41,177 bases of DNA from Ponticaulis sp. (lineage in GTDB: Bacteria; Pseudomonadota; Alphaproteobacteria; Caulobacterales; Hyphomonadaceae), in the NCBI GenBank assembly GCA_002692725.1, contig NZLU01000003.1:1-41177 (forward strand). Reading direction: 5' to 3'. The translations under genes and the position numbers were made by a program. Position 1 is the first letter of the stretch. Each line of letters begins with the position of its first letter. Shown piece by piece: positions 15,188 to 23,163 of this stretch. The notes under the pieces are model-generated. The model was not told where the DNA came from. It did no database searches and worked only from the letters and a program-made list of their open reading frames with translations.

Positions 15188-15314
15188 CGGTCTCGCCGCC
15201 TCTTTGATAAAGTAAAGTTGATAGGGCTGGTCAGCGATTGACTTGCCATTCAAAGTAAGGTCTGAAAGCCTACTTCAGTACAGCTGACTACAATTAAACG
15301 GGGAGGAACAATCC

Positions 15315-15839
15315 ATGATGAAATGGATGTTTGGGATCCTGATCATTATGGCAATCACAACTGTGGTTGCAGTGATGGGCGGGACACCGGAAATGGCAAA
15401 TGGCGGGCCACATCCGGAATATTCGGGCATGAGTATTGGTGGCGATGGCATGGCCCGTCTGGACGGGTTGTGGATTGAGGGGCTGATCCTCTATTTCGCA
15501 ACGTTTCTGATGGCGCCAATGTTCATGGCGTTTGGCGTTGCCGAGCATAACAGAAACAAGAAGTTCTGGACCTACATGGGCGCTGTGACGGCGATGAATA
15601 TGGTCTTCGCATTCCTCTTGATCTATTTCTATGTCGATTACCTGAACACCGGTTCGACCTTCATGTTGCTGGGCTTCCCGGCACCAACAGCCATGATGCT
15701 CTACGGTTGCTGGGGCACAGCAACCCTCTACACTGTGATCTATATTGTCGGTTTCAGCTCATTCATCTTCACGCCTGAAGACGAAAAGCGTTTCGAAGAA
15801 CTTATCGCCGCAAAATCTGAAAATTCCGGGGAGGCGTAA
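15315..15839 (+). CDS. Four-helix membrane protein paired with the SSS symporter
   Basis: 174 residues with hydrophobic segments at about 4-21, 55-76, 86-108 and 118-150. The N-terminal helix is followed by a Gly/Met-rich periplasmic-side loop (GGTPEMANGGPHPEYSGMS), and the C-terminal tail is acidic and cytoplasmic. GGAGG lies 8 nt before the ATG and the sodium symporter begins 3 bases after its stop, so the two are produced together. Some SSS carriers need a small membrane partner, but this protein is longer than the DUF485 and DUF4212 partners I know and does not look like them. Probably an accessory subunit; its family is unrecognised. Confidence 0.7.
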   Translation: MMKWMFGILIIMAITTVVAVMGGTPEMANGGPHPEYSGMSIGGDGMARLDGLWIEGLILYFATFLMAPMFMAFGVAEHNRNKKFWTYMGAVTAMNMVFAFLLIYFYVDYLNTGSTFMLLGFPAPTAMMLYGCWGTATLYTVIYIVGFSSFIFTPEDEKRFEELIAAKSENSGEA

Positions 15840-15842
15840 GTC

Positions 15843-17339
15843 ATGGAAGCGTTGCGTGAACCAATTATTCTCGCCTGTATCGGCGTTTATTTTGTAATAT
15901 GTATTCTCGTCGGCATCTGGGCCATGCGGAAAACGCATTCGGCGTCAGACTTCTTCATTGCCGGTAAGGGCCTTGGCCCGGTTGTGGTTGGCCTTGCGGT
16001 TTTCTCCTCGACACTGTCCGGCTTCGGCTTTGTAGGCGGTCCCGGTCTTGTCTACAATATGGGCATGACGTCGGTCTGGATGGTGATTGTTTCCACCCTC
16101 GGTTATGCGATCGTCTTCTACATGCTTGCCAAGCGTATGCGTGTGATGGCGGAAGTCCGTGATTCAATCTCGCTGCCAGATATCGTTGCAGCACGGTATT
16201 CGAGCAAAGCGGCTGGCGGCTGGATGGCCGTTGTCGTAATCCTCGGCGTGCTCGGTTATCTGGCGACACAAATCCTCGCCATGTCGACGGTTCTTCAGTC
16301 CATTCTTGGCAATACAGAGATGTTCCGCGGGATCAGCCTGATTACCTGTGCTGTTATTTCGGTCAGCGTTCTCATCTTCTACGCTGTGACGGGTGGTATT
16401 CTGGCATCGGTTTATACCGACCTTGTTCAGGGTCTCATCATGATGGTCTGCGGCCTTCTGGTTGTTGTGGCTGCCTCCATGGCGATTGATGGCGGCTTTA
16501 CTGCAGCCTCAAGCGAGCTGATGGCAGACGATGCCGAAGCGATTATGCCATTCGGATCGGGCGGCATGTTTGCGGCGATTGCCTGGGCCTTCATGTTCGG
16601 TGTGGGTATTGCGGGACAGCCGCACCTCATTACCAAGCTCATGATGAACAAGACGGTGAAGGATACCAAGGTCATTCTGCCACTTTCGATTGCCGGTTAT
16701 GCGGTTGCCGCCATGCTGTGGATTTCGGTTGGTCTGGTCATGCGTGCTCTGGTTCTTCAGGGCAGCCATGAGCCGCTCGGTCTTCCAGATGATGCCGCTC
16801 CGGAATTCCTCACAGCCTATGCGAACCCACTTCTTGCTGGTGTCGTGTTTGCCGGACTGTTCGCTGCGATCATGTCGACGGCGGACGGCTTCCTGAACAT
16901 TGGTGCCGCGGCGATCATTCACGATTTGCCAAAAGCTGTTCGCGGTAAGCCGCTCAAGAATGAGTTGTGGTGGGCACGCATTGCGACGGTTATTCTCTGC
17001 GTATTCGCAACCGGCTTTGCCCTCTATGCGCGCTATAATAGCGGTGAGCTTGTTGCTCTGCTCGGCGCGTTTGGCTGGGGTACGTTCGCGGCTGCGATCT
17101 TCCCGGTTGTGGCGCTTGGCTTGAACTGGAAGCGTGCAACAGCGAATGCGGCCATCGTCGCCATCGTGTTGTCTCTGGTGTTCAACTTCAGCATCAAGCT
17201 CTTCGGTATCGCGATGCCGTTTGGCATGGATGGCGGGTTCATCTCCATGCTGATCTCGATGATCGTGTTCATCGGCATTTCCTACATTGAAAAGCCGAAA
17301 CCGATGCCGAAAGACATCGAAGCCATCATGGACATCTGA
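15843..17339 (+). CDS. Sodium:solute symporter (SSS family)
   Basis: 498 residues with about 13 hydrophobic helices. SSS family hallmarks are present: the N-terminal SDFFIAGKGLG, FSSTLSGFGFVGGPGLVY, the GGILASVYTDLVQGLIM block and FAAIMSTADGFLNIGAAA near residue 345, which is part of the sodium site. The family couples sodium influx to uptake of proline, pantothenate, acetate or similar solutes; the substrate here cannot be told. It is preceded at 3 bases by a four-helix partner protein and followed by a strong terminator. The upstream gap 15188-15314 probably holds the promoter of this two-gene unit. Confidence 0.92.
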   Translation: MEALREPIILACIGVYFVICILVGIWAMRKTHSASDFFIAGKGLGPVVVGLAVFSSTLSGFGFVGGPGLVYNMGMTSVWMVIVSTLGYAIVFYMLAKRMRVMAEVRDSISLPDIVAARYSSKAAGGWMAVVVILGVLGYLATQILAMSTVLQSILGNTEMFRGISLITCAVISVSVLIFYAVTGGILASVYTDLVQGLIMMVCGLLVVVAASMAIDGGFTAASSELMADDAEAIMPFGSGGMFAAIAWAFMFGVGIAGQPHLITKLMMNKTVKDTKVILPLSIAGYAVAAMLWISVGLVMRALVLQGSHEPLGLPDDAAPEFLTAYANPLLAGVVFAGLFAAIMSTADGFLNIGAAAIIHDLPKAVRGKPLKNELWWARIATVILCVFATGFALYARYNSGELVALLGAFGWGTFAAAIFPVVALGLNWKRATANAAIVAIVLSLVFNFSIKLFGIAMPFGMDGGFISMLISMIVFIGISYIEKPKPMPKDIEAIMDI

Positions 17340-17355
17340 TCCAAACCTGATGAAG

Positions 17356-17387
17356 AATGCCCGGCCAGGCGCCGGGCATTTTTTTTT
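17356..17387 (+). terminator. Strong intrinsic terminator after the symporter
   Basis: A perfect 10-bp stem (AATGCCCGGC with GCCGGGCATT), a 5-base loop and a run of nine T residues. It ends the symporter transcript 15 bases before the next gene, so the monooxygenase must have its own promoter or rely on readthrough. Confidence 0.93.
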
Positions 17388-17401
17388 GAACGGATGGCAA
17401 T

Positions 17402-18892
17402 ATGACAGCAGCAGAACAGCATAATTTTGATGTCCTGATTGTCGGTGCGGGGCTCTCGGGTATCGGACTGGCCTGCCACCTCAAGACCGAAATGCCGGAT
17501 AAATCCTTCACCATACTGGAGGCGCGGGACAATATGGGCGGGACCTGGGATTTGTTCAGATATCCCGGCATCCGGTCTGACTCCGACATGCATACTCTGG
17601 GCTATTCCTTCAAACCCTGGACGAATGCCAAAGCCATTGCCGACGGGCCGAGCATTCTCGACTATATCAAAGAGACGGCCGAGGACTACAAGGTCGCTGA
17701 TCACATCAAATTTCAGCAAAAGGTCGTTTCTGCCAGCTGGCAGTCTGACAAATCCAGCTGGATTGTACGTGCAGAAGATGGCGCGGAATATCGCTGCCAA
17801 TACCTTGCCATGTGCTCAGGTTATTACCGCTATGAGGCGGGTTATACGCCCGACTTTGAGGGAATTGAGACCTTCAACGGGCAGATTATTCACCCACAGC
17901 ACTGGCCGGAAGACCTCGATTATTCTGAGAAGAATATCGTCGTCATCGGCAGTGGCGCGACATCTGTCACACTGGTTCCTGAACTCGCCAAAACAGCCTC
18001 GAGCGTCACCATGCTCCAACGGTCACCGACTTACATTGTTGCGCGGCCCGCTGAGGACAAAATTGCCAACAAGCTTCGAAAGGTTCTGCCATCCAAGATC
18101 GCCTATAGAGCGACGCGCTGGAAGAATGTGCTCCTGCAGGATTATTTCTACAAGCTGGCCCGCCGGAAGCCCGATCTGGTGAAAAGCCGACTCATCGGGA
18201 TGTCTAAGAAGCAGCTCGATCCGAGCATTGATGTCGATACGCATTTCACGCCGAGTTACAATCCCTGGGATCAACGGCTGTGTCTCATTCCCGATGGCGA
18301 CCTTTGGGAGGCGCTGAATGAGGGCAGGGCAAAGGTTGTCACTGATGAGATCGAGCGTTTTGTTCCGGAGGGACTTCGTCTGAAATCAGGCGACACACTC
18401 AACGCAGATATCGTGGTGACCGCTACCGGGCTGGAATTGCAGTTTCTCGGTAATATCCAGTTGGATGTGGATGGCAAAGTTCGGACTCCAAACGAGCTGT
18501 TGACTTATAAAGGCTTCATGTATGCAGGCGTGCCGAACCTGATCAGCATTTTTGGGTATATCAACGCCTCCTGGACCTTGAAAGCAGACCTCGCTGCGCG
18601 ATATTTGTGCCGCCTGATAAAGGAAGTTGACAGGAAGGGCGCGAGCGCGGCGACCCCGGTAAACCAGAATGCTGACTTAACTCTGAGTGAGCTTCTCGAT
18701 TTTTCCTCCGGGTATGTTCAGCGGAGCAAGGATAAGACTCCCTTACAGGCCGCAGAAATGCCGTGGCAGATGAGCCAGGACTATCTGAAGGATCGCCGCC
18801 GGATGAAAAAGGACCCGGTGGATGATGGCTATCTGGTGTTCACGCGGGATGGAGAAACGGTCCCGAGTTCGGTGGATCTTCGCCACTCTTAG
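17402..18892 (+). CDS. Flavin monooxygenase, Baeyer-Villiger type
   Basis: 496 residues. The N-terminal Rossmann motif VGAGLSG (residues 14-20) binds FAD, and the second motif GSGATS (183-188) binds NADPH. Between them the sequence FNGQIIHPQHWP (158-169) fits the type I Baeyer-Villiger fingerprint FxGxxxHxxxW(P/D). GGTWDLFRYPGIRSDSDM (47-64) is typical of the same group. These soluble enzymes insert oxygen next to ketones or oxidise heteroatoms using NADPH and O2. The natural substrate is unknown, and no clear pathway partners are next to it. It stands alone between a terminator and the convergent tag gene. Confidence 0.9.
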   Translation: MTAAEQHNFDVLIVGAGLSGIGLACHLKTEMPDKSFTILEARDNMGGTWDLFRYPGIRSDSDMHTLGYSFKPWTNAKAIADGPSILDYIKETAEDYKVADHIKFQQKVVSASWQSDKSSWIVRAEDGAEYRCQYLAMCSGYYRYEAGYTPDFEGIETFNGQIIHPQHWPEDLDYSEKNIVVIGSGATSVTLVPELAKTASSVTMLQRSPTYIVARPAEDKIANKLRKVLPSKIAYRATRWKNVLLQDYFYKLARRKPDLVKSRLIGMSKKQLDPSIDVDTHFTPSYNPWDQRLCLIPDGDLWEALNEGRAKVVTDEIERFVPEGLRLKSGDTLNADIVVTATGLELQFLGNIQLDVDGKVRTPNELLTYKGFMYAGVPNLISIFGYINASWTLKADLAARYLCRLIKEVDRKGASAATPVNQNADLTLSELLDFSSGYVQRSKDKTPLQAAEMPWQMSQDYLKDRRRMKKDPVDDGYLVFTRDGETVPSSVDLRHS

Positions 18893-18955
18893 AATTGAGC
18901 GGTGTTGTCTCAGGCATGGATCTTAAATCAGGTTTGGGCTAATCCACCCTACGAT

Positions 18956-19543
18956 TTAACGCACCATAGTCTGCACGTGCTTATGCCGTGGGCAGCGGGT
19001 TTCGTGGTCATTGATCATGCCGACCGCCTGCATGAAGGCATAGACGATGACTGGTCCGCAGAATTTGAAGCCGAGCTTTTTGAGGTCTTTGGAGAGGGCT
19101 TCGGATTCAGGGGATTTGGTGGGGGCCTCACGGAATTCATCCCATGAATTCTGGATCGGGTTGCCGCCCACATAGCTCCACATCCAGTCCGAGAAATCCT
19201 CACCGCGTTCTTCAAAGGCGAGATAGGCTTTGGCATTGCCGATCAGCGCGTTGATCTTGGAGGGAGAGCGGATGATGCCGGGGTTCTGCAGGGCTTTGTC
19301 CACGCGGGCCTGATCCCATTGCGCTATGGCGGCCGGATTAAAACCTTCAAATTCTTCACGGAAATTGTCGCGCTTATAGAGGATGGTGCGCCAGGAAAGA
19401 CCCGCCTGAAAGCCATCGAGCTGGAGCTTCTCCCAAAGGGCGCGGCTATCATATTCGGGCACGCCCCATTCGGTGTCGTGATACGCCCGATAGACGGGAT
19501 CATTCATGGGCGCCCAGAGGCAGCATTCGATTGGTTCAGACAT
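18956..19543 (-). CDS. tag: DNA-3-methyladenine glycosylase I
   Basis: 195 residues. Tag removes 3-methyladenine from alkylated DNA in base excision repair. Motifs: YHDTEWGVPEYDSRALWEKL, LDGFQAGLSWRTIL, GIIRSPSKINALIGNA, and the C-terminal NDHETRCPRH. The structural zinc ligands expected for Tag (N-terminal Cys, His of AYHDTEW, and the C-terminal His and Cys) are all present. It overlaps the end of ygfZ by 8 bases and is probably co-expressed with it. Confidence 0.96.
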   Translation of the reverse strand: MSEPIECCLWAPMNDPVYRAYHDTEWGVPEYDSRALWEKLQLDGFQAGLSWRTILYKRDNFREEFEGFNPAAIAQWDQARVDKALQNPGIIRSPSKINALIGNAKAYLAFEERGEDFSDWMWSYVGGNPIQNSWDEFREAPTKSPESEALSKDLKKLGFKFCGPVIVYAFMQAVGMINDHETRCPRHKHVQTMVR

Positions 19544-20372
19544 TTAGGGCTTCCGGCAGTGAGGCGGGTTTGACGGGCACATTGTCCAGAGTTGGGGGCA
19601 GATTCTTGTCAGCAGCGTTCGACAGCCGGTCGAGACGCATGAGGGCGAGACCTGACGGTCCGAATTGAGAGGTCAGGGTGCCGAGTGTCATTTCTCCGCC
19701 TTTCACCTCCATGCCGGGATGGGCGGTTTCGGGCAGGTCATCGAGGCGGAGCGTGCGCTTGCGGACTTCGGTCTTGCGCTTCATGCGGCTAACGACTTCC
19801 TGTCCGATAAAACAGCCTTTTTTATAGTCCACGCCCCCGAGGAGGTCGAGGTTGACGTCTGACGGGAAGACCTGGCTGTCGCCATAGTCGAGCCCGAAGG
19901 CCGGGATATTCGCGGCGATGCGATCTGTCTGCCAGACGGGCGAGGTGAGCGCTGTTTCGGCGTTCGCGGGGAGAGAGTCTGCCTGAAGAATTGAGCGGAA
20001 GGTCTCGTCCGAATAGCGCAGGTCGCGTGCGCTGGTGTGGACACCCTCTATGGCTTCACCGGACTGAATGACCGTGAGGTCCGGCTCTGCTTTGAAGGCG
20101 GCATCCGCCCGGAGATTCAGAAGGGTGAGCCGTTTGACCATGGAGTCGAGCGTGCTCTCGGGCAGATCGAGATAGATGAGGTCACCCGCATGATAGACGA
20201 ACATGTCTGTCATGATTTTGCCTTGCGGGGTGAGGAGCGCGCCATAGCGGACGTCACCGTTGCTAAGATTATCGAGCCGACAAGTGAGGACACGGTTGAG
20301 GAAGCTCAGAACGTCTGAACCGGTGGCAGACAGGACTTTGCGGTGGGCGAGATGGAAAATCGTGTTCGTCAT
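19536..20372 (-). CDS. ygfZ: YgfZ/GcvT-like folate-binding protein
   Basis: 278 residues from ATG at 20372; the reading frame is open for another 240 codons upstream, but that part lies over the divergent dihydroorotase gene and is a shadow. YgfZ is a tetrahydrofolate-binding protein that helps make or repair Fe-S clusters. Its signature KGCFIGQEVVSRMKRK carries the conserved Cys of the K-G-C-x-x-G-Q-E motif. The N-terminal half has FLNRVLTCRL and ALLTPQGKIMTDMFVY, as in the GcvT fold. It is the first gene of a two-gene unit with tag. Confidence 0.93.
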   Translation of the reverse strand: MTNTIFHLAHRKVLSATGSDVLSFLNRVLTCRLDNLSNGDVRYGALLTPQGKIMTDMFVYHAGDLIYLDLPESTLDSMVKRLTLLNLRADAAFKAEPDLTVIQSGEAIEGVHTSARDLRYSDETFRSILQADSLPANAETALTSPVWQTDRIAANIPAFGLDYGDSQVFPSDVNLDLLGGVDYKKGCFIGQEVVSRMKRKTEVRKRTLRLDDLPETAHPGMEVKGGEMTLGTLTSQFGPSGLALMRLDRLSNAADKNLPPTLDNVPVKPASLPEALNV

Positions 20373-20495
20373 TGCCTCTAGATAGGAGGTGATGTGCGGT
20401 TTGCAGAGTCCGGAATTTGGCATGAGGCACTTGTTTGCCGGGCCGCACTCAGAAATAACGGGTCTGAACTCGCTCCGGAATTGGAAGGATATCCC

Positions 20496-21830
20496 ATGTA
20501 TGAGCTCGTACTCCGTAATGGGCAGGTGATGACCCCGGGTGGTCTTGTGGCTGCTGATGTCGGTGTGTCGAATGGGAAGATCGCGCATATCGGGACAATT
20601 GCGCCTAAAAATGCCGGGAAGGTGTTTGATGCGACGGGCCTGACGATTCTGCCGGGCGTGATTGACAGCCAGGTGCATTTTCGTGAGCCGGGGCTGGAGT
20701 ATAAGGAAGATCTTGAGAGCGGTGCGCGGTCTGCTGCGCTGGGCGGGGTAACGTGTGTGTTTGAAATGCCGAACACCAATCCGTCGACCATCACGCCGGA
20801 TCTGTTGCAGGACAAGCTGAACCGCGCGGCAAACCGGATGGATGTCGATCACGCATTCTATGCGGGCGCGACGCATGACAACACGCATTTGCTGGGTGAG
20901 ATGGAAGCCATGCCGGGCTGCTGCGGTGTGAAGGTCTTTATGGGGGCGTCGACTGGCGACCTTCTGGTGCAGGATGATGAAGGGGTTGAGGCTGTTCTGA
21001 AAGCGATCAAACGCCGGGCGGCGTTCCACTCTGAGGATGAGTATCGTCTGGCAGATCGGCGCGGGATTGCTCGACAGGGTGATTGGACGAGCCACCCGGA
21101 AGTACGGGATCCGCAGGCGGCGATTCAGTCGACGACGCGGCTGTTAAGGCTGGCGCGGAAGACCGGCAAGCGCATTCATGTGCTGCACATTACGACGGCG
21201 GACGAGATGGAGCTTTTGGCGGCGGCAAAGGATGTGGCGAGCGTGGAAGTGACGCCACAGCATCTGACGCTGGTCGCGCCGGAAGCCTATCAGACGCTGA
21301 AGGGCCGGGCGCAGATGAATCCGCCCATTCGTGAGCAGCACCATGTGGACGGGCTGTGGCGGGCGCTGAATGCCGGGATTGTGGATGTCATGGGATCGGA
21401 CCATGCGCCGCATACACTGGAAGAAAAGGCCCGGCCTTATCCAGCCAGTCCATCAGGTATGCCGGGTGTGCAGACGCTGGTGCCTGTCATGTTAAACCAT
21501 GTGGCGAATGGCAAGCTGACTCTGCAGCGCTTTGTTGAGCTGACGGCCTATGGCCCGCAGCGCGTGTTTGGCATTATCGGCAAGGGACGGATTGCCGAAG
21601 GCTATGATGCTGATTTCACGGTCGTTGATCTGAAACGGACTGAGACCATCACCGATGCCTGGTCGGCAACAAAATCCGGCTGGACGCCATTTGATGGCAT
21701 GGAGGTCACGGGCTGGCCGGTGGCGACGATCATCCGCGGCGAGGTGATCATGCAGGAAAATGAAATCCTCCAGAAGGGGCAGGGCAAGCCTGTGAAGTTT
21801 CAGGAAACGCTGGAGCCACAGGCGGTGTGA
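20496..21830 (+). CDS. Dihydroorotase-family amidohydrolase (Gln in place of first metal His)
   Basis: 444 residues of the class I dihydroorotase/allantoinase group of the amidohydrolase superfamily. Class I dihydroorotases cyclise carbamoyl-aspartate in pyrimidine synthesis. Seen here: a metal-binding site with Gln59 instead of the first His of the HxH motif (GVIDSQVHFREPG), His61, Lys146 in GVKVFMGAS, His178 in FHSED, His231 in HVLHITT and Asp302 in GSDHAPH. I recall the Gln form from other alphaproteobacterial proteins annotated as dihydroorotase, so it may be a clade trait rather than damage. ATG at 20496 follows GGAAGGAT. It starts 123 bases from the divergent ygfZ. A non-pyrimidine substrate is possible. 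Confidence 0.85.
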   Translation: MYELVLRNGQVMTPGGLVAADVGVSNGKIAHIGTIAPKNAGKVFDATGLTILPGVIDSQVHFREPGLEYKEDLESGARSAALGGVTCVFEMPNTNPSTITPDLLQDKLNRAANRMDVDHAFYAGATHDNTHLLGEMEAMPGCCGVKVFMGASTGDLLVQDDEGVEAVLKAIKRRAAFHSEDEYRLADRRGIARQGDWTSHPEVRDPQAAIQSTTRLLRLARKTGKRIHVLHITTADEMELLAAAKDVASVEVTPQHLTLVAPEAYQTLKGRAQMNPPIREQHHVDGLWRALNAGIVDVMGSDHAPHTLEEKARPYPASPSGMPGVQTLVPVMLNHVANGKLTLQRFVELTAYGPQRVFGIIGKGRIAEGYDADFTVVDLKRTETITDAWSATKSGWTPFDGMEVTGWPVATIIRGEVIMQENEILQKGQGKPVKFQETLEPQAV

Positions 21831-21863
21831 CCTTGTATCCGGTCGGGTCGTAAGGAGAGTTTG

Positions 21864-22643
21864 ATGAGCGAACGTAAGGGCCTCGAACGGATCCTGTTTT
21901 GGCTTTATGAGGGGTTTGGGACGGGGCCTTATATCTTTCGCTGGGTCCTTCTGGCGCTGGACGCTGCGTCTGTGGCGTTCTTTTTATGGGCGCCGTTTCA
22001 GGATCGCAGTGGCGCGTTCTATCTGATCGACCTTTCAATCGCCTTGTTCATCGCGCTCGATTTCGGCGCGCGCATGTGGATTTCCCGACCGCGCCACAAG
22101 TTTCTGATGAACCCGCTGAATCTGGCAGACATTGTCGTGCTGGTGACGCTGATCCTGCCGATGTTCTTCAACAATCTGGGGGCGTTGCGGATCCTGCGGG
22201 CTTTGCGGCTTGTGCGGGCTTTTACCTTCTTGCGCAGGCTGCAGAATGTGTCGGGCTATCTGAGGCAACACGCCGAAATCATAGACCGGATCGTGAATCT
22301 GGTGGTTTTCATCCTGATCATGACGGCGCTTGTCTATTCAACTCAGGTCACCCAGAACGAAAACATCAACAATTATTTTGATGCGCTCTATTTCACCGTC
22401 ACGACGCTGACGACGACGGGTTATGGGGATATTCTGCCCGTTGGGCCGGTGGGGAAATTCCTGTCCATCGTCATCATGGTGCTTGGGATTACGCTTTTCC
22501 TGCGGCTTGCACAGGCAATTGTGCGGCCTTCAAAGCTGAAGCATGAGTGCACCAAATGCGGCCTGATGCGGCACGAACCCGATGCTGTGCACTGTAAGCA
22601 TTGTGGTGAGATGATAAAGCTGCCGACGCGCGGGCAATTATAG
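21864..22643 (+). CDS. Voltage-gated-type potassium channel with zinc-ribbon tail
   Basis: 259 residues. Six hydrophobic segments can be followed, the fourth carrying regularly spaced arginines (RILRALRLVRAF, about 109-120), as in a voltage sensor. The pore loop holds the potassium filter TTTGYGD (183-189) before the last helix. After the membrane part, a short cytoplasmic tail has two Cys pairs (CTKCG at 229-233 and CKHCG at 244-248) that look like a zinc ribbon. AAGGAG precedes the ATG by 6 bases. The channel probably conducts K+ across the inner membrane. The Cys-pair tail is uncommon and might sense metal or redox state. Confidence 0.88.
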   Translation: MSERKGLERILFWLYEGFGTGPYIFRWVLLALDAASVAFFLWAPFQDRSGAFYLIDLSIALFIALDFGARMWISRPRHKFLMNPLNLADIVVLVTLILPMFFNNLGALRILRALRLVRAFTFLRRLQNVSGYLRQHAEIIDRIVNLVVFILIMTALVYSTQVTQNENINNYFDALYFTVTTLTTTGYGDILPVGPVGKFLSIVIMVLGITLFLRLAQAIVRPSKLKHECTKCGLMRHEPDAVHCKHCGEMIKLPTRGQL

Positions 22644-22649
22644 CGGTAT

Positions 22650-23096
22650 CTATTCGCACCAATCCGGTCTGGCATCGCCGCGATCCTCTCGCCATTCGCG
22701 GGCGAGTCCCTTCCTGGAGAGCGTGTAGCCGACATGCTCGCCATCGAGATAAATATGTGCGCGTGAGCGGCCGTATTCATCGCGACCTTTGACAAGAATC
22801 TGGACGCGGTCGCCGTCTCGGAACATGCGTCTGACTTCGAGTTCCGTTTTAACGCCCAGATCGCTTTCCTTGAGGCAGGCGGCAGCGGGTGCGGTTTCCG
22901 GGCTATCCCAGCCCATGAGACGAATTCGCTGACCGTTGATTTCATAGGTGTCACCGTCCACCGCCCGCATGGCACGGGCCGAACCAGCAAGGCAGTCCGG
23001 ATTGTCGTCGCATAAGTTTGGTGGTGCGCCAGTGCCCGAACAGGCCGAAAGCAGGCATAAAACCATCAATGAGGCGAGTGTCTTAGATTGTCCCAT
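22650..23096 (-). CDS. Thermonuclease-family lipoprotein
   Basis: 148 residues. A lipoprotein signal (LLSAC, Cys19) precedes a staphylococcal-nuclease-like domain (about 42-148). The catalytic residues are kept: Arg59, Asp64 and Glu67 in RIRLMGWDSPE, and Arg110 in DEYGRSRAHIYLDGE. It is therefore likely an active calcium-dependent nuclease held at the outer or inner membrane on the periplasmic side. ATG at 23096 was chosen because it begins the signal sequence; the frame extends further but overlaps the divergent gene. It converges with the channel gene with 6 bases between stops. Confidence 0.9.
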   Translation of the reverse strand: MGQSKTLASLMVLCLLSACSGTGAPPNLCDDNPDCLAGSARAMRAVDGDTYEINGQRIRLMGWDSPETAPAAACLKESDLGVKTELEVRRMFRDGDRVQILVKGRDEYGRSRAHIYLDGEHVGYTLSRKGLAREWREDRGDARPDWCE

Positions 23097-23163
23097 GACG
23101 ACGGACCATTTATGCTGCTCAAAAACAGACAGAATTAAATCAGTCTCTGAGGGGAGTGTCGAC

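Noticed and set aside
20373..21095. Upstream extension of the ygfZ frame to 519 codons
   Set aside because: The extra part lies over the dihydroorotase gene; the YgfZ family starts at 20372.
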